Of a stretch of DNA of 64,000 bases, positions 12,140-22,341 are shown in pieces. Numbering within the stretch: position 1 is the first letter of the stretch; every line of letters starts with the position of its first letter. Below the pieces are notes generated by a model that was given only the letters and a program-made list of their open reading frames with translations, ran no database searches and had not been told where the DNA came from. The stretch is taken from the NCBI GenBank assembly GCA_036362985.1, contig JAYGXS010000002.1, positions 12,741,962 through 12,805,961 of the forward strand, in the 5' to 3' direction. The DNA is from Ligula intestinalis (lineage: Eukaryota > Platyhelminthes > Cestoda > Diphyllobothriidea > Diphyllobothriidae). Both the position numbers and the translations under genes were made by a program.

Positions 12140-12827
12140 CTTTGACTTTTAGGACAGCTCCTAGTCTACTTGGCAAGAAATTATGGAGGTTCTCCAAGGC
12201 CTCCACAGCAGGGACCTCTAAGCTCTAGAAAAAGCAATAGGAGCGAACAGTTCCTCGTAAAACCTATTGTCAAGAACTAACCATATACTTTCAGTTAGAT
12301 ACAAGTCAGGCCTATTTGCTAGCCATAGATCTGTCCTCCAGAAATGTGGAATTTTCTCCAACACCAACCTTCGGGTCTCAAGAACTGAACTGAGCTGCGG
12401 CTCCTCCGTGCATAAAACGAATCTGTGGCATGTCTGGAACAAGGTTATTCTCGAATGTTGACCTGCAGACACGTTTTTTATAGTTTTAGATAAATTTTGG
12501 TTTAGAATCTCCTCCCATCATTCATGCGTCGACCCTGAGGTACAATGTGGAGGTCAGAGAGCCCTCTGAAGGATGTTGCTCCCTACACCATGACCATAGG
12601 GCCAAACTGTGGAACTTCAGCATTCTCAACTATGTTACGACTTGGAACCCAAAATACGTCATTTCTTGTGTTTGGCAGATAGAACAGTTCACACAGCGAT
12701 TCTTCGGTGAAGACGATTTGTTTGCAGTTGTCTCCAGTTCACCTCATGACTATCTTACAGAATGCATTTGTCAGTCTGGTAGTCCAAGTACCCGCCTGCT
12801 GTGATAGGTGGTTGGATCCAAACTTTC
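12140..12827 (-). pseudogene. Tc1-like transposase pseudogene, C-terminal part
   Basis: On the minus strand the region reads EKIPHFWRTDLWLANRPDLY and then ESIWLVLDNRFYEELFAP. This is the Tc1 signature around the last catalytic acid (family form WP..SPDLNPIEN.W). Farther right, 12580-12810 reads KSSSPKNRCVNCSICQTQEM, matching the second Tc1 relic at 24.96-25.8 kb. The gene is full of stops. A 2.75-kb PLE interrupts it at 12828; its N-terminal part continues at 15575. Confidence 0.75.
12816..12827. repeat. 12-bp target-site duplication, left
   Basis: atccaaactttc lies directly before the PLE and is repeated exactly at 15575-15586 after it. The related Tc1 copy has this motif only once (about 25565-25576), where it is part of the transposase coding sequence. 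Confidence 0.8.
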
Positions 12828-12828
12828 T

Positions 12829-12866
12829 GATGTTTCAAAAACATACTCGTTATCATCATCAGAGCG
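12829..12866 (-). ncRNA. Hammerhead ribozyme core, left arm of PLE-A
   Basis: On the minus strand: CTGATGA (12862-12856), 19 nt, GAAAC (12836-12832). The 19 nt can form stem II, with an A/T-rich 5' side pairing with the GTTTT side around a cgagtat loop. Both invariant boxes are intact. The mirror copy is at 15431-15472. Confidence 0.75.
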
Positions 12867-13239
12867 TGCTGCTTACTCTTCCGCCGGCCTTGAATTAATG
12901 CGTCTTGCCGCGAGACGGGTGTTGTACCCATGTGTGATGCCCGTGCGCTCGTACGTCCGTTGACTATTGATTGGCGCCATACTCTCCACTGTTATCGGCG
13001 CTGCGTTGGCCTGTCCCTCCGACTCTGACTCCCCGTGTTCACGTCCTCGTGTGCGCCTGCGTCGGCCTCCACCTCGTTCGTGGTCTCATAGTTGCTCTCA
13101 TGAGAACCCATCCCACGCCGGTCATTTGACTCGCCCGGATGCCAACTCCACTCATTGTGGCGGACTGTCGGCTTTTTGTGTCACCACTCTCCCGCCTTAG
13201 TGTTCCGTTTTGTGCGGGCGTGAGCCTTGCGTGGATGGC

Positions 13240-13895
13240 TTAGTAGGCAGGATTCAACTCAATGGCTCTGTTGAGTGTGCCAGTCGATGACCAGCTTTCG
13301 AGCACTAGTCTAGCCATCTTTTCACTGACCCTGCTGATCACCCTTGCCTTTTCAAAGGCAAAAACGTGTTTGCGCTGCTTCACGTTGCCATAAACCATAG
13401 GATGCTCGTCTTCACGGTCGATTGCGAGCTGACGTTGATGCAACCTCGTGCCAAGACGTTTGCCAGTTTCACCGACATACCTCGCATCACAATCTTGGCA
13501 AGGGATGCTGTAGACCACCGCTGATTTTTCCGTCGAGGGCACATAGGACTCCTTGTCCGTCAAAAGGCTCTGCACTTTGGTATCGTACTCCTCTTTATCC
13601 ATAATGACAGTCAAACGTCCTTTGTCTGCGAGCAGCGTGACAATTTACTTCATTTTTTTGTATTTTCAGAAGTTCACGTTCTTCCGCATTGGAAATGGTC
13701 AGCTGGCTTTTGTGTTGGAAGAGTGAAGTTGCAACCTGCTGTCGCATGGCATTTTTACACTCCTCATTTGCCTCGTTTGCATTTTTGGAGTGCCGACTCG
13801 TAGGATGCGACAAAGCCTTTTGGTCGTACATCTGTCGTGCTGAATTTTGCGTCGTATGATAGAAGCACTAAAGAGTTTTTGACCCGCATCCAATA
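13240..13895 (-). pseudogene. PLE-A left arm: RT N-terminus fused to GIY-YIG
   Basis: The minus strand reads a helical N-terminal region (KSQLTISNAEERELLKIQKN), then after a frameshift near 13640 LLADKGRLTVIMDKEEYD, the ADKG motif of the PLE RT fingers. It then passes from ESYVPSTEK straight into the endonuclease: AVVYSIPCQDCDARYVGETG. The whole RT palm and thumb are therefore deleted. The GIY-YIG part is intact to LNPAY at 13240 and nearly identical to the plus-strand copy at 14790-15070. The junction with the plus-strand half lies near 13835-13895. Confidence 0.8.
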
Positions 13896-14525
13896 CCTGG
13901 AAGTGGAGGCAGACGAGGTGATGGGGTCGTTCGATGTGGTCGCATTGTTCACCTCATTTCCACCCGATCTAGCTATTGACACTTTCGATGGCCTTCTCCG
14001 CGAAAAATATGAGGAGACTGAACAAAAACTGAAGCAGGTGCACATCATAGAGCTCCTGGAACTGTGTCTTCAAACTTACTTCACATTCATTGACCAGGCT
14101 TACCAGCAAACAAAGGGGACTCCGATGGGCTTGCCACTGTCTGGGCTAATTGCCGAAGCCGTTTTGCAGAGGCTAGAGCAGGTTGTTTTCAACTCCCATC
14201 CCCCAATATTCTGGGCCAGGTATGTTGACGACCAATTTTTCATACTCAAAAGGAGCGACGTGCCAACCTTCAAGACACTACTAAATTCTATCTTCCCGGA
14301 CATACAGTTCACAATGGAAGAGGAGGTCGATAATAAATTACCCTTCCTCGACGTTCTAGCCACAAGGCTGACGGGTGGAAAGATAAGGACGATGGTGTAC
14401 CGTAAGGTGACCAACACTACGCGCCTGCTTCACTTCAGAAGTAACCACCCGTCGGTCACAAACGCAGTTGCGTCAGGACTCTCTTCCAACGCGCTCAAAC
14501 ACACTGCGGTGACTACGATGGGAGG
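13837..14525 (+). CDS. Penelope-type reverse transcriptase (partial, frameshifted)
   Basis: Synthesises cDNA, probably primed at the target. Visible motifs: DEVMGSFDVVALFTSFPPDL (about 13912-13971, the first catalytic Asp region), KGTPMGLPLSGLIAEAVLQR (about 14113-14172), FWARYVDDQFFILKR (about 14209-14253, both catalytic Asp present), FTMEEEVDNKLPFLDVLATR (about 14311-14370) and VYRKVTNTTRLLHFRSNHPS (about 14395-14454). The fingers N-terminus with its ADKG motif is missing on this strand. A frameshift near 14505-14520 separates it from the endonuclease frame; after it the other frame continues DYDGRKEERKCLHALFEANG. The same open frame runs on to 14667 but out of register with the family. Confidence 0.88.
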
Positions 14526-14526
14526 A

Positions 14527-15218
14527 AAGAAGAGAGGAAGTGCCTACATGCCCTATTTGAGGCTAATGGTTACCGGAAGTCCTTCGTTCACAGGTGTCTC
14601 AGGAAGTGCCGCTCTGAGGTGTCGACCGATCAGAAACCGAAGTTCTGGCTGTCAATTCCCTATGTGAAGAATGTCTCAGAGGCGACTGAAAGACTGCTGA
14701 AACCGTTTGGGATTGGCGGGGCTCACAAACTGGCACTAACTATCAGACAACGGGTTATGAGGCCTAGAGATCTGCTATTAGTGACCGAACAAGCAGCGGT
14801 GGTCTACAGCAGCCCTTGCCAAGATTGTGATGCGAGGTATGTCGGTGAAACTGGCAGACGTCTTGGCACGAGGTTGCATCAACGTCAGCTCGCAATCGAC
14901 CGCGAAGACGAGCGTCATATGGTTTACGGCAACGTGAAGCAGCGCAAACACGTTTTCGCCTTTGAAAAGGCAAGGGTGATCGGCAGGGCCAGTGACAAAA
15001 TGGCTAGACTAGTGCTCGAAAGCTGGTCGTCGACTGGCACACTCAACAGAGCCATTCAGTTGAATCCTGCCTACCAAGCCATCCACGCAAGGCTCACGCC
15101 CGCACAAAACGGGACACTAAGGCGGGAGAGTGGCGACACAATGAGTGGAGTTGGCATCCGGGCGAGTCACATGACAGGCGTGGGATGGGTTCTTACGAGA
15201 GCAACTATGAGACCGTGA
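14527..15218 (+). CDS. Penelope-type GIY-YIG endonuclease domain
   Basis: Nicks DNA for PLE insertion. The linker FWLSIPYVKNVSEATERLL (about 14643) and IRQRVMRPRDLL precede the domain, as in other PLEs here. The core reads VVYSSPCQDCDARYVGETG (about 14799-14855), with the GIY position as VVY, the YIG position as YVG and the PLE-typical C..C pair. RRLGTRLHQRQ follows (canonical groups have an H.H pair here; this copy has H.R). LVLESW near 15010 supplies the conserved Glu. The C-terminal tail to about 15218 is not conserved. It would be read in frame with RT only after correcting one frameshift; no independent start codon is convincing. Confidence 0.88.
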
Positions 15219-15430
15219 ACGAGTAGGGGGGCCGACGCAGGCGCACACGAGGACGTGAACACGGGGGAGTCAGAGTCGGAGAGACAAGTCGACGCAGCGC
15301 CGATAGCAGCGGAGAGGATGGCGCCAATCAATAGTCAACGAACGTACGAGCGCACGGGCATCACACATGGGTACAACACCCGTCTTGCGGCAAGACGCAT
15401 TAATTCAAGGCCGGCAAAAGAGTAAGCAGC

Positions 15431-15472
15431 ATGCTCTGATGATGAAAACGAGTATGTTTTTGAAACGTCAGC
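15431..15472 (+). ncRNA. Hammerhead ribozyme core, right arm of PLE-A
   Basis: ctgatga at 15436-15442, 19 nt capable of forming stem II (aaaac/gttttt), then gaaac at 15462-15466 followed at once by gtc, a valid NUH cleavage triplet. Stem III would be minimal. Cervera and De la Pena described minimal type I hammerheads in PLE terminal repeats, and this matches their layout. Confidence 0.8.
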
Positions 15473-15574
15473 AAGAATACAATTTGGTCCCAATACTTGC
15501 CCCCTTTTCTTCTTCGTCTTCCGGGGATGATGAGCGCAATATTATATCTGGACCCCGACTATTCGCGCATATTA

Positions 15575-15940
15575 ATCCAAACTTTCATACAAATACCAGT
15601 GGACGCTGGATATAAAACCTTTCTAGCCTTTAGCATTCAGTCTGTTTGCGAATTTTCTTGTGCCTTGCTTTGGATTAGCAATTGCTGTTGCAATAATGGC
15701 CTTTTCAACTATCCCCAGAATATTGCCCCGCCAGAGTTCGTCTGCTTTGTGAGGGTACTTGTGTCCGTTTGTACTGAAACCGCCAATAGTCGACCGTCCT
15801 GGTATGTACGCATACAGCTTGAGCAGTTTCCGCTCGACCTCTGTCCTCTAAGTTTCGCGTCATCAGTAGTCCAGAGACTGCTTTTTACAGGTTTAGAGTC
15901 TTTTTTATATTTGTACTACCACACTGTATAGAAAACATTG
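15575..15940 (-). pseudogene. Tc1-like transposase pseudogene, N-terminal part (right of PLE insertion)
   Basis: The minus strand reads VEKAIIATAIANPKQGTRKF then ANRLN and VHWYLYESLD, a helix-turn-helix N-terminus of Tc1 type. SNTHQYLYESLD at about 25580-25620 in the second relic aligns with it. Its first 12 bp are the right copy of the target duplication, so this piece and 12140-12827 are one gene split by the PLE. Confidence 0.7.
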
Positions 15941-15944
15941 GGTG

Positions 15945-17035
15945 CAATGTCTTTTTTAATAAATCATCAACCAATGAGTTTGAGGAATCCACAAACATTA
16001 CGGCGGGATATAAAGTTTAGAAAAAATTTAACTTTTAAAAATGTACAGATTATTTTATCTGCACATCATATACTTAATTGGAAATGGTTCAATCACCAGA
16101 CCGAAAGAGATTTTCATGAAACTTCTATCGAGCGTGCGTTTTAAAATCGACACAACTGATTTATATTTATATTGTCTTTCTTCTCTATCATGGGTGAACA
16201 GTCGCCCACACTAAAAAGTAGTTTCATCTCATTGATATCGGGATGGGAAATCAACAGTTTGTGCGGGTAGTTAGTGTGTTTGGCATACCTCGGTCTCTCT
16301 ACATTATCGAATCGGAAGTCGTCTACCAGTTCGATTTCCACTGACAGCCACTTTCATCCCTTTGCTCCAAGGTTATTTTCCCCATTGTCTGCTACTTTAA
16401 CTAGCAGAAATCCTCATGGTATCTAGTATCTTATTTACACCAGAAAATAGGTTTATTTCCTGCACACATACATCTTTATTTTTCACCTATCTCCGCCAGG
16501 ACCACGACGACTAGTAATCAGCCTGTGTGCATCCCCGTGGCCTCGCCCCGCAAGGCAGAAAGTAAAGGCTATTTTTGGGGGAAACAGTGTAAAATAAACA
16601 CCCCAGTGTATAATTGCAGTGCATCGCGTACACGCAGTCGTCTGTCAGTTGGGAAGCCGTGCTGGGCTTATCAAACTGGTCTGCGCAGATTGGAGTACAC
16701 GCCCCCAGCCCCCCTCCCAGAAACTCCGTTGTCACTGGCCAATCAGGAAACGAAGGTCGAGAGTCCCCCCACCCTACCCCACCCCATAGGAGCACCGTCT
16801 GACGGACGGGCGTGGAAAAACTCCTGACTGTCAAGGCTTGCCTGTTTCTGTGCGCACGCGGCCTTAAGGATGATTTTTGTTGGGCAGGTTTGTCCTCGTC
16901 CGCTCTGGTCGGGAAACCAGCGGACCGTCCGGGCCGTTGGGTGTACACCTGACTGATCGCTGGGGTTTCAAGGCTGTTGCCACCACTGCCTAGAATATGA
17001 CCTGGCGTTGGTCCCCGGTCGGCGTTACCTCGTAT
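15945..17035. other. No recognisable gene; GC-rich part at 16520-17000
   Basis: AT-rich to 16500, then a GC- and C-run-rich segment with a 176-codon minus-strand open frame (16511-17041) that resembles nothing and overlaps the start of a SINE. Low stop density from GC content explains the open frame. Confidence 0.4.
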
Positions 17036-17039
17036 TGCC

Positions 17040-17265
17040 ACATGGCAGGCTGGGTCATTTTATGCCGGGTGCTTTATCAGATTGGCTCAAGACAGAGAAT
17101 CCAGAATGGCCATTTCTGCCTCATTAGGCGTCGTCAGCTGGATATGCTCTACTCAAGTGTAGCAGCGGAAATCGCCGCCACTCTCGAGTTTTGGCCCGCA
17201 TCTCTCCAGTCAGAGGCGAACGCTCTAACCATCGGGCTCGACATCTTGCGTCTTAGCAAATGCTT
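17040..17265 (-). mobile_element. tRNA-derived SINE with hammerhead-like core, copy 2
   Basis: On the minus strand a tRNA-like A-box (gatggttagagcgttcgcct, about 17217-17236) starts the unit. It is followed by ctgacga (17137-17131), 14 nt, gaaa (17116-17113) and tggccattctgg. The 14 nt form a perfect 4-bp stem (gcct/aggc) with a different sequence from copy 5 (ggct/agcc), a compensatory change. Confidence 0.75.
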
Positions 17266-17284
17266 TCCTCAGCGCAAAATTAAA

Positions 17285-17645
17285 TTCAGAAGAATAAGAT
17301 GCGATCAGTGGAACAAGAGTTTTATTTTCCTGACGTTTCGGATTCCGTCAGGAATCCTTAATAATAGGTAATCGTAAGACAGTTCGAGACGTGCGCAGAT
17401 AGGGGTGAAACATACATAGATTGTACGGTATTTCTAGTTCGTAGCGGTCATCCGCCTGCTACTATAATTATCCGCCCCTGTAGCCTCCGCGTGAATCGTA
17501 ATTGGAGCGGGCATGGCTTGAAACTTCATGCTAGATTTATTAATTGCCGTAATTTCCTTGTCCGTGTCGGATGCGGGCTTGGTAGTAACGCGAAAATTAC
17601 GCTCACCGTCGACAGAAATGTTGCTGCGGCCGGCCCTTCCCACGG
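17285..17645 (-). mobile_element. PLE group C, inverted 5' terminal piece
   Basis: Minus strand: the ORF tail reads SDTDKEITAINKSS, matching 53090-53270 and 11285-11460. It ends in a hammerhead-like region: 7-bp stem II ggattcc/ggaatcc, GAAAC at 17339-17335 and then GTCAGGAAAATAAAAC. The first box has decayed to a tattatta sequence. It sits in inverted orientation just upstream of a plus-strand GIY-YIG piece, the arrangement also seen for PLE-A. Confidence 0.75.
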
Positions 17646-17734
17646 GACTGATTCTCTTGCTTAGGCAACGTTTCAGTACGCATTATGGGAACGCCAAATC
17701 GGTGCGCTTGTTGATGGACTGGCGGCCTGTCAAA

Positions 17735-18150
17735 GAAAGCAAGAGTCCAGATTGCACCAACCCCAGATTTTGGCGGGCGCTTCCGTACACTAAGGAAATC
17801 TCGGAGTCGTCAGTTGCCTTCTAATACCACAGGAGTTTTGAGGAATATACATACCGGAGGCAACAATCAGACGCCACGTTTTGAGCCCAACTGACTCCGA
17901 AAGAAACTTTCGGGGTCGTTTCCCCGAGCAGGTACAAAGAAACTACATCGGAAAAACTGAAGTACCAAGCTGGTCGCGAATAGACAAACACGCGACAAAA
18001 GTGCGAAGAAATGACGTCAGCTCCAAGTCACGGCTTTTTCGTCGAGGCACGGCCACACATTTAAGTTCGACAACTCCCAAATTTCTTTGACCCATTTGTG
18101 AAAAACTGCTTCCGAAATTTTCGCGAGAGGCATCGGTCATATGAGCTGCG
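17735..18150 (+). pseudogene. PLE group C GIY-YIG pseudogene
   Basis: Starts with the inter-domain linker PRFWRALPYTKEISES (about 17762-17810). After frameshifts it reads NYIGKTE, KHATKVRRND (about 17941-18015), then in another frame HGHTFKFDNSQIS (about 18052-18090), which are the YIG strand and downstream parts of the PLE endonuclease. The Cys pair and GIY strand are degraded. With the inverted piece at 17285-17645 it forms one internally deleted element. Confidence 0.7.
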
Positions 18151-18159
18151 AGCTGCTAA

Positions 18160-18745
18160 ATTCATAGTTTATTGGCTTCCAACTCAAATTTCATGTACAT
18201 AACTTGACGGAAGTATGTGTTGTGTTTCGTCCTCATGGCAAAGGATGCTGTTACTCCTGCCCCCTCTCTCGGTGATTTCGTCCCAGGGCCATCTCTGTTT
18301 GCAAATCCTAATTCCGGTTTGATATTGTCCTGTCCTTTACTCACGTAATGTCGAATGATTTTGCAAGTCGCGAGAAGGCCCAGAGGTTTGCTGATGGAGT
18401 AAGCGTCTGAGTACCATGCCTCAAGCGCCAGTCTTCCGCTTTTGATGTTCCCCTGCCTACGATGTTTGCTCACTGAATATCGAATTTGTGGCAATCCTCT
18501 CCGATATGTGTTGCAAGCTGCGAGTTTGGGTCTCGTCTCCAAGCCACCGTTTTGTGTTCGCGTAGGCGGGTCTGCAGTTTTCGCCCTGTTTCTCCAAGGT
18601 AATTGCAGTCTCAATCTTTGCACCTTATTTTGACGATAACTGCGGCGGCTTCAGTAGGGGGCAGTCTATCTTTGTGTTTAATCACTCGGCGGCGTATTAT
18701 CAGCTGAGGTCGAAAAAGTCAGTTCACTATTTGACAATGGTTAGC
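18160..18745 (-). pseudogene. PLE group E GIY-YIG pseudogene
   Basis: Minus strand: a proline-rich segment (SADNTPPSD) leads into a degraded core. Recognisable parts are LQLPWRNRAKTADPPTRTQN (the YLGETG..L..R region) and onward to NGGLETRPKLAAC, then LALEAWYSDAYSISKPLGL, equivalent to L.ESWYS...SINK of other groups. A 153-codon frame (18162-18623) stays open from the YIG region to the C-terminus. The 58.7-kb fragment is the closest relative in the window (shared DLETRPKL-type string). Confidence 0.7.
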
Positions 18746-18769
18746 CGGCCCAGCTATCCGAAACCTCAA

Positions 18770-19660
18770 GGAGCATACAAACTCATTTCGGTGAACACAA
18801 TGTGATAAACGATTCTAATCCCGGAATTCTGACTTTCGCAAACTTGATTATTAATTATTAACCAAACAATTATAGGATTATAGTTTTCAGTTAATGACCT
18901 TGTCCAATGCAAAATAACTATATTAAGATTAGTTTTATACCAAATGCAGCCATCGCACACACGATTTCGACCCGAGAAATGAGCTTTCACTATATTCTCT
19001 CATTCTGCTATTTTCAAAGGATCTGTTAGTGACCCTAACATTATGCGTCAAACAGTAGAAACAAATGAATACTCGACCAAAAAGTGGAATGTGTTAGTAT
19101 AGGTGATGGACCTCTATCTGCAACATATCCGCATAAATGAAAAATTTTGACAGATAAGTGTTACCGGTGGATTTACAGAATTCGCTCGAGTTATCCACCC
19201 AAAGAATAAACTGAGAAACGTAAGCAGCAGTAGGAAAACTTTATGACAAAAGAGGTTTCCTCCGACCTAATAACTGCTTAAAATTCATTTGCATATTTGT
19301 GTTGCATTAAAAAATTTCCATATTTGCTCAATCAATCCACTTCGGGAGCAAGATTGCAACTTTTACAACGAAAGTGACAACTTAGTAATAGCAAGCTTGC
19401 AGAGAGAAAAAAAGCTGCAAACAGAAGCAGATTCAATCGAAGTATCACAGAAACCACAAAGCACGACTTGCCCAGCAGCTTTGCATGGTAAAATCCGCAA
19501 AAAATGATCCTCATGTACACCCAATTTATTTGAAGAAACGGAATCGCCTGAAAGCCAGTAAAGGGAACACCCAATTGAATTATTGCCTAAAAAACTGAGT
19601 TATTAATAAATTTATTGATTCAATAAAAGCTGGCTAAGAGATTTTATTATAAGGCACCGA
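18770..19660. other. No recognisable feature
   Basis: AT-rich DNA with short open frames only. I found no repeat partner or known protein. Confidence 0.45.
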
Positions 19661-19669
19661 GCTAGGAGA

Positions 19670-20340
19670 ACGTGTTCTCCAGAGACATTATCGCAGGGCG
19701 TTAAGTGAGATACACCGTAGCAACTGCGATCTTCAGACCATGGCTACTTAGGAGAGAGAAGTCTTGAAAACACCAGAGTAGTAGGAACAGTACATTGTGT
19801 ACACAGACGAACGGAGAATAGATTAAAAGAGATTTGAGTTGGAGAGTATACGATCAGCCAGGAAGCCAGCCTGGTCCAAGTGTCGTCAAGCTGCAGCCAC
19901 CACCTAGAAGTTTTGTGGAGCCGGCTTGTGATTGGTTGGACAGTATGCGGGTAGACATCGACGTGGGCGGTCCGTGTCTCACGCGCCAGTAAGTCTGGCA
20001 GCTGCCACAACCCTGAGGTCTAGACGGATTGAGGTCACGACGGGAAGGCTAGGTGTCGGGCAGGCAACGAGAAGTTTATCAATAAATTTATGGAGGACCG
20101 TCCACCAAAATTGGAAGTGTGGATGACTGAGAAGAGAACCTTATTGCTTACCTTGCCTTTTAGAGGGGCTCCAACAAGCGCCCTTTTACAGATTCGCCTG
20201 AACGCTGCAATCACGGGTACGTATTCAGCAACTAAGTAAAGGACAGTATTTTTATGCACCCCACTTCTTCGCTTTGAAGGCAAGGATAGACTCCTGTTCC
20301 AGACCTCTTCAATGTCTACCTACACCTTTAAATACTCCTG
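19670..20340. other. GC-balanced segment of unknown nature
   Basis: Composition rises relative to flanks and the sequence is rich in CAGCC and CCACC words. It ends near an aataaatttatgg string that echoes aataaatttattg at about 19605. This could be the remains of a terminal repeat or SINE, but ends are not defined and no protein is seen. Confidence 0.3.
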
Positions 20341-20436
20341 TGGTGCAGGTTTTTTGGTCGAACAACTAGGTGACTATCCAGGTGCATGCAAGAACATCAT
20401 CCTGCTTGGCTAAACAGAGGCGAGGTAAAGTCGAGA

Positions 20437-20730
20437 TTAAGCGCGATTTTGGCTCTTTTGGTTGACCGCGTTTCGAACCACGTATGAAGCGTCGACGAAA
20501 CATTGAAGGTTCCTACGTAAGCGGATACTTGCGACGGCAGAGGCAGTCGCCATACGTCTCACTAACCCGATTTTATGCGTGCAGAAGCCGTTTGAAGCGG
20601 CTCTAAAGCTCCCGTGACCGACGGCCAACTCAACATCCGTACACAAGCCTCCTACCATGCCGTGAAACGTTGACGAGGCAGTGATAGCAAGCACCTCCGA
20701 GCCACCAACGCCGTCACGAGACGATGACAC
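20437..20730 (-). other. 97-codon open frame, unrecognised
   Basis: An ATG-started minus-strand frame rich in Ala, Ser, Val and Gly (MSSSRDGVGGSEVLAIT...). It lies in a CpG-rich 300-bp segment where stops are rare. No known domain, second copy or splice context is visible, so I do not call it a gene. Confidence 0.25.
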
Positions 20731-20959
20731 ATTGCGTCCTCACGCCTCCCAGCGAAACGTGTGGCAAGGACACGGGGTGACATGAACTAGTTTCCGGACC
20801 CTTTCCCCTCCTCTCTCCCCCCTCCCCCCTCTGTTCCTTAATTAAGACCGGAATCTGACCCCTTTGATCCCCCTAACACTTCTTCCCCTCCTTTCCCTCG
20901 TAATTAAGACTGATTTGCTGCTTAAACTTTTGTTGAATCTACCCGCCCTTCTATTATTG

Positions 20960-20995
20960 TACTTGCCTGATGAGGAATTAATCGAAAACGATTGT
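20960..20995 (+). ncRNA. Doubtful hammerhead-like core
   Basis: ctgatga (20968-20974) is followed after only 10 nt by gaaaac. The 10 nt (ggaattaatc) could form a very short stem II. The spacing differs from all other cores in this window and no PLE coding trace adjoins, so support is weak. Confidence 0.2.
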
Positions 20996-21639
20996 TCGCT
21001 TAAGTTGAGTTCCTGAATTACTTTCTATTTTTCATTTTAATTAGGGAATTTTGACGGATATCAATCGGAAAATGGAATAAATATAGCCAACTGGAATTTC
21101 TGACTGGAATACCTAGTGTTGATACACTAATCATAACGCGTGTCCGTTAGCCGAAGAACCGAGTCATTCTCATGTCTACATTCAAGATAGGGGTGACTAA
21201 CATGTCGAATGCCGACTGTAAAGCTATTATCGCACCATGGGCCAAAATCGGCGATGCAAAAGGAGTGGTTAGTTTTGCGGTAGGACAACAACTGCATCCC
21301 ATACATGTTACAAACCCTCGTGCATAAAGGGCCCCCTATTTATGGCTGCCTCTGGCGATGCTTTAGTACAAAAATCCGAAATGTCAAGCGAATGTATCCC
21401 TTGTATCAGCGATGGCGTTTATAGGTTGTCCGAAATTCTTTGCACCCTAATAACATATTAACAGCTTCTAAAGTCATATATATTTCACAATTTGCTTTGA
21501 AGGACAGCTTCTACCCTACTTGGAATTGAATGAATGAGAGTGTGGAGACTCTCAAGTTGAGGCAAATGCTCGCATCCCAGGTACGTGTGTAGATAGAGAA
21601 GTAGAAGGCATTGCGACAACCTGAATCATACTTTTATTT

Positions 21640-21682
21640 GTCTGAACTTTCGGGCTCTTTCTGGAGTCCATCATCAGGGATA
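21640..21682 (-). ncRNA. Hammerhead ribozyme core, PLE group B copy 2
   Basis: Minus strand CTGATGA (21677-21671), 19 nt, GAAAG (21651-21647). Stem II ggactc/gagccc pairs at five of six positions around a cagaaa loop. An acaaataaaag segment follows, as in other PLE ends here. Confidence 0.75.
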
Positions 21683-21873
21683 AAAGGCGTAACCGAAAGA
21701 TACGCAACAGTTATAGGAAGCAAGGACTGATCAACCGTTATGGGGGAGGGGGAAGGGGGGGAGGGGAGGGAGGACAGTCAACTGATAGCGCCATCGTTCC
21801 GGAGATGCCTGCGCAGCGCGGTGTCCGCCGGCGCCAGATCGATAAATCGATTGACTGAGTTCTCATCCGAGGC

Positions 21874-22341
21874 TCAGGCTTCAATCAATTCGCGGCCTGT
21901 TTTGTTGCCAGCGTGCGCGATTACCCTCGCAGCTGCGAAATTAAACTTGTGACCGGTCTCGTAGGTATGGGCGGTCACGTGCGATAATGCGTCACGCCGT
22001 CGCACCGCCAGTTTATGTTCGTGTATGCGCGAACCAAGCATACGTCCTGTCTGTCCTGTGTAGTTTCGGGGACAGTTTAGACATGATATGCGATACACGA
22101 CACCCGTCTGCTCACTGGGATTTAAACAGTCCTTGATTCCCATAATTCGGCTGGGCATGGCAGCCTTGGGACGGTGTGCGATTCCGAAGCCTTGTCCCGC
22201 AGCAATGCGTTTGGTTGCTTTCAATACATCCTTGATGTATGGCAGTGCACGCCATATCGAATGGGTTGGTTCTGGTTGGGTCCTCGGAGAGCAAGCCCGT
22301 AGGCATCGGCTTATGAAGGCTTTTAGATAGCCATTCCGCAT
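21874..22341 (-). CDS. PLE group B GIY-YIG endonuclease (open frame)
   Basis: 155 codons without a stop. The linker SIWRALPYIKDVLKATKRI leads to HRPKAAMPSRIMGIKD and the core GVVYRISCLNCPRNYTGQTG, then RMLGSRIHEHKLAV with the canonical H.H pair that joins the two Cys in the PLE-specific zinc-knuckle-like motif. The C-terminal half reads AHTYETGHKFNFAAARVIAH and GRELIEA, supplying the conserved Glu. It is continuous upstream with RT C-terminal sequence (to 22735) except for stops and frameshifts, so it is a domain of a broken polyprotein rather than a free gene. Confidence 0.85.
   Translation of the reverse strand: MRNGYLKAFISRCLRACSPRTQPEPTHSIWRALPYIKDVLKATKRIAAGQGFGIAHRPKAAMPSRIMGIKDCLNPSEQTGVVYRISCLNCPRNYTGQTGRMLGSRIHEHKLAVRRRDALSHVTAHTYETGHKFNFAAARVIAHAGNKTGRELIEA

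Larger units (their letters stand above)
12828..15574 (+). mobile_element. Penelope-like element, group A, head-to-head with inverted arms
   Basis: A 2.75-kb insertion bounded by a 12-bp target duplication. The right half runs on the plus strand: RT, GIY-YIG endonuclease, 3' region, hammerhead. The left half is an inverted copy of the 3' part (about 12829-13540 against 14785-15475) joined to a short RT N-terminal segment on the minus strand. PLEs are known to carry LTR-like terminal repeats in direct or inverted orientation, and this fits that pattern. Both arms end in a hammerhead core. A frameshift in the plus-strand ORF and loss of the RT N-terminus on that strand make this copy defective. 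Of all PLE copies in the window this is the best preserved. Confidence 0.85.

Noticed and set aside
16511..17041. 176-codon minus-strand open frame
   Set aside because: It spans a GC-rich stretch and runs to the edge of a SINE copy. No domain, no paralogue and no splice context.
20960..20995. Active hammerhead at 20.97 kb
   Set aside because: Spacing of 10 nt differs from all other cores and stem II is barely possible. Kept only as a low-confidence feature.
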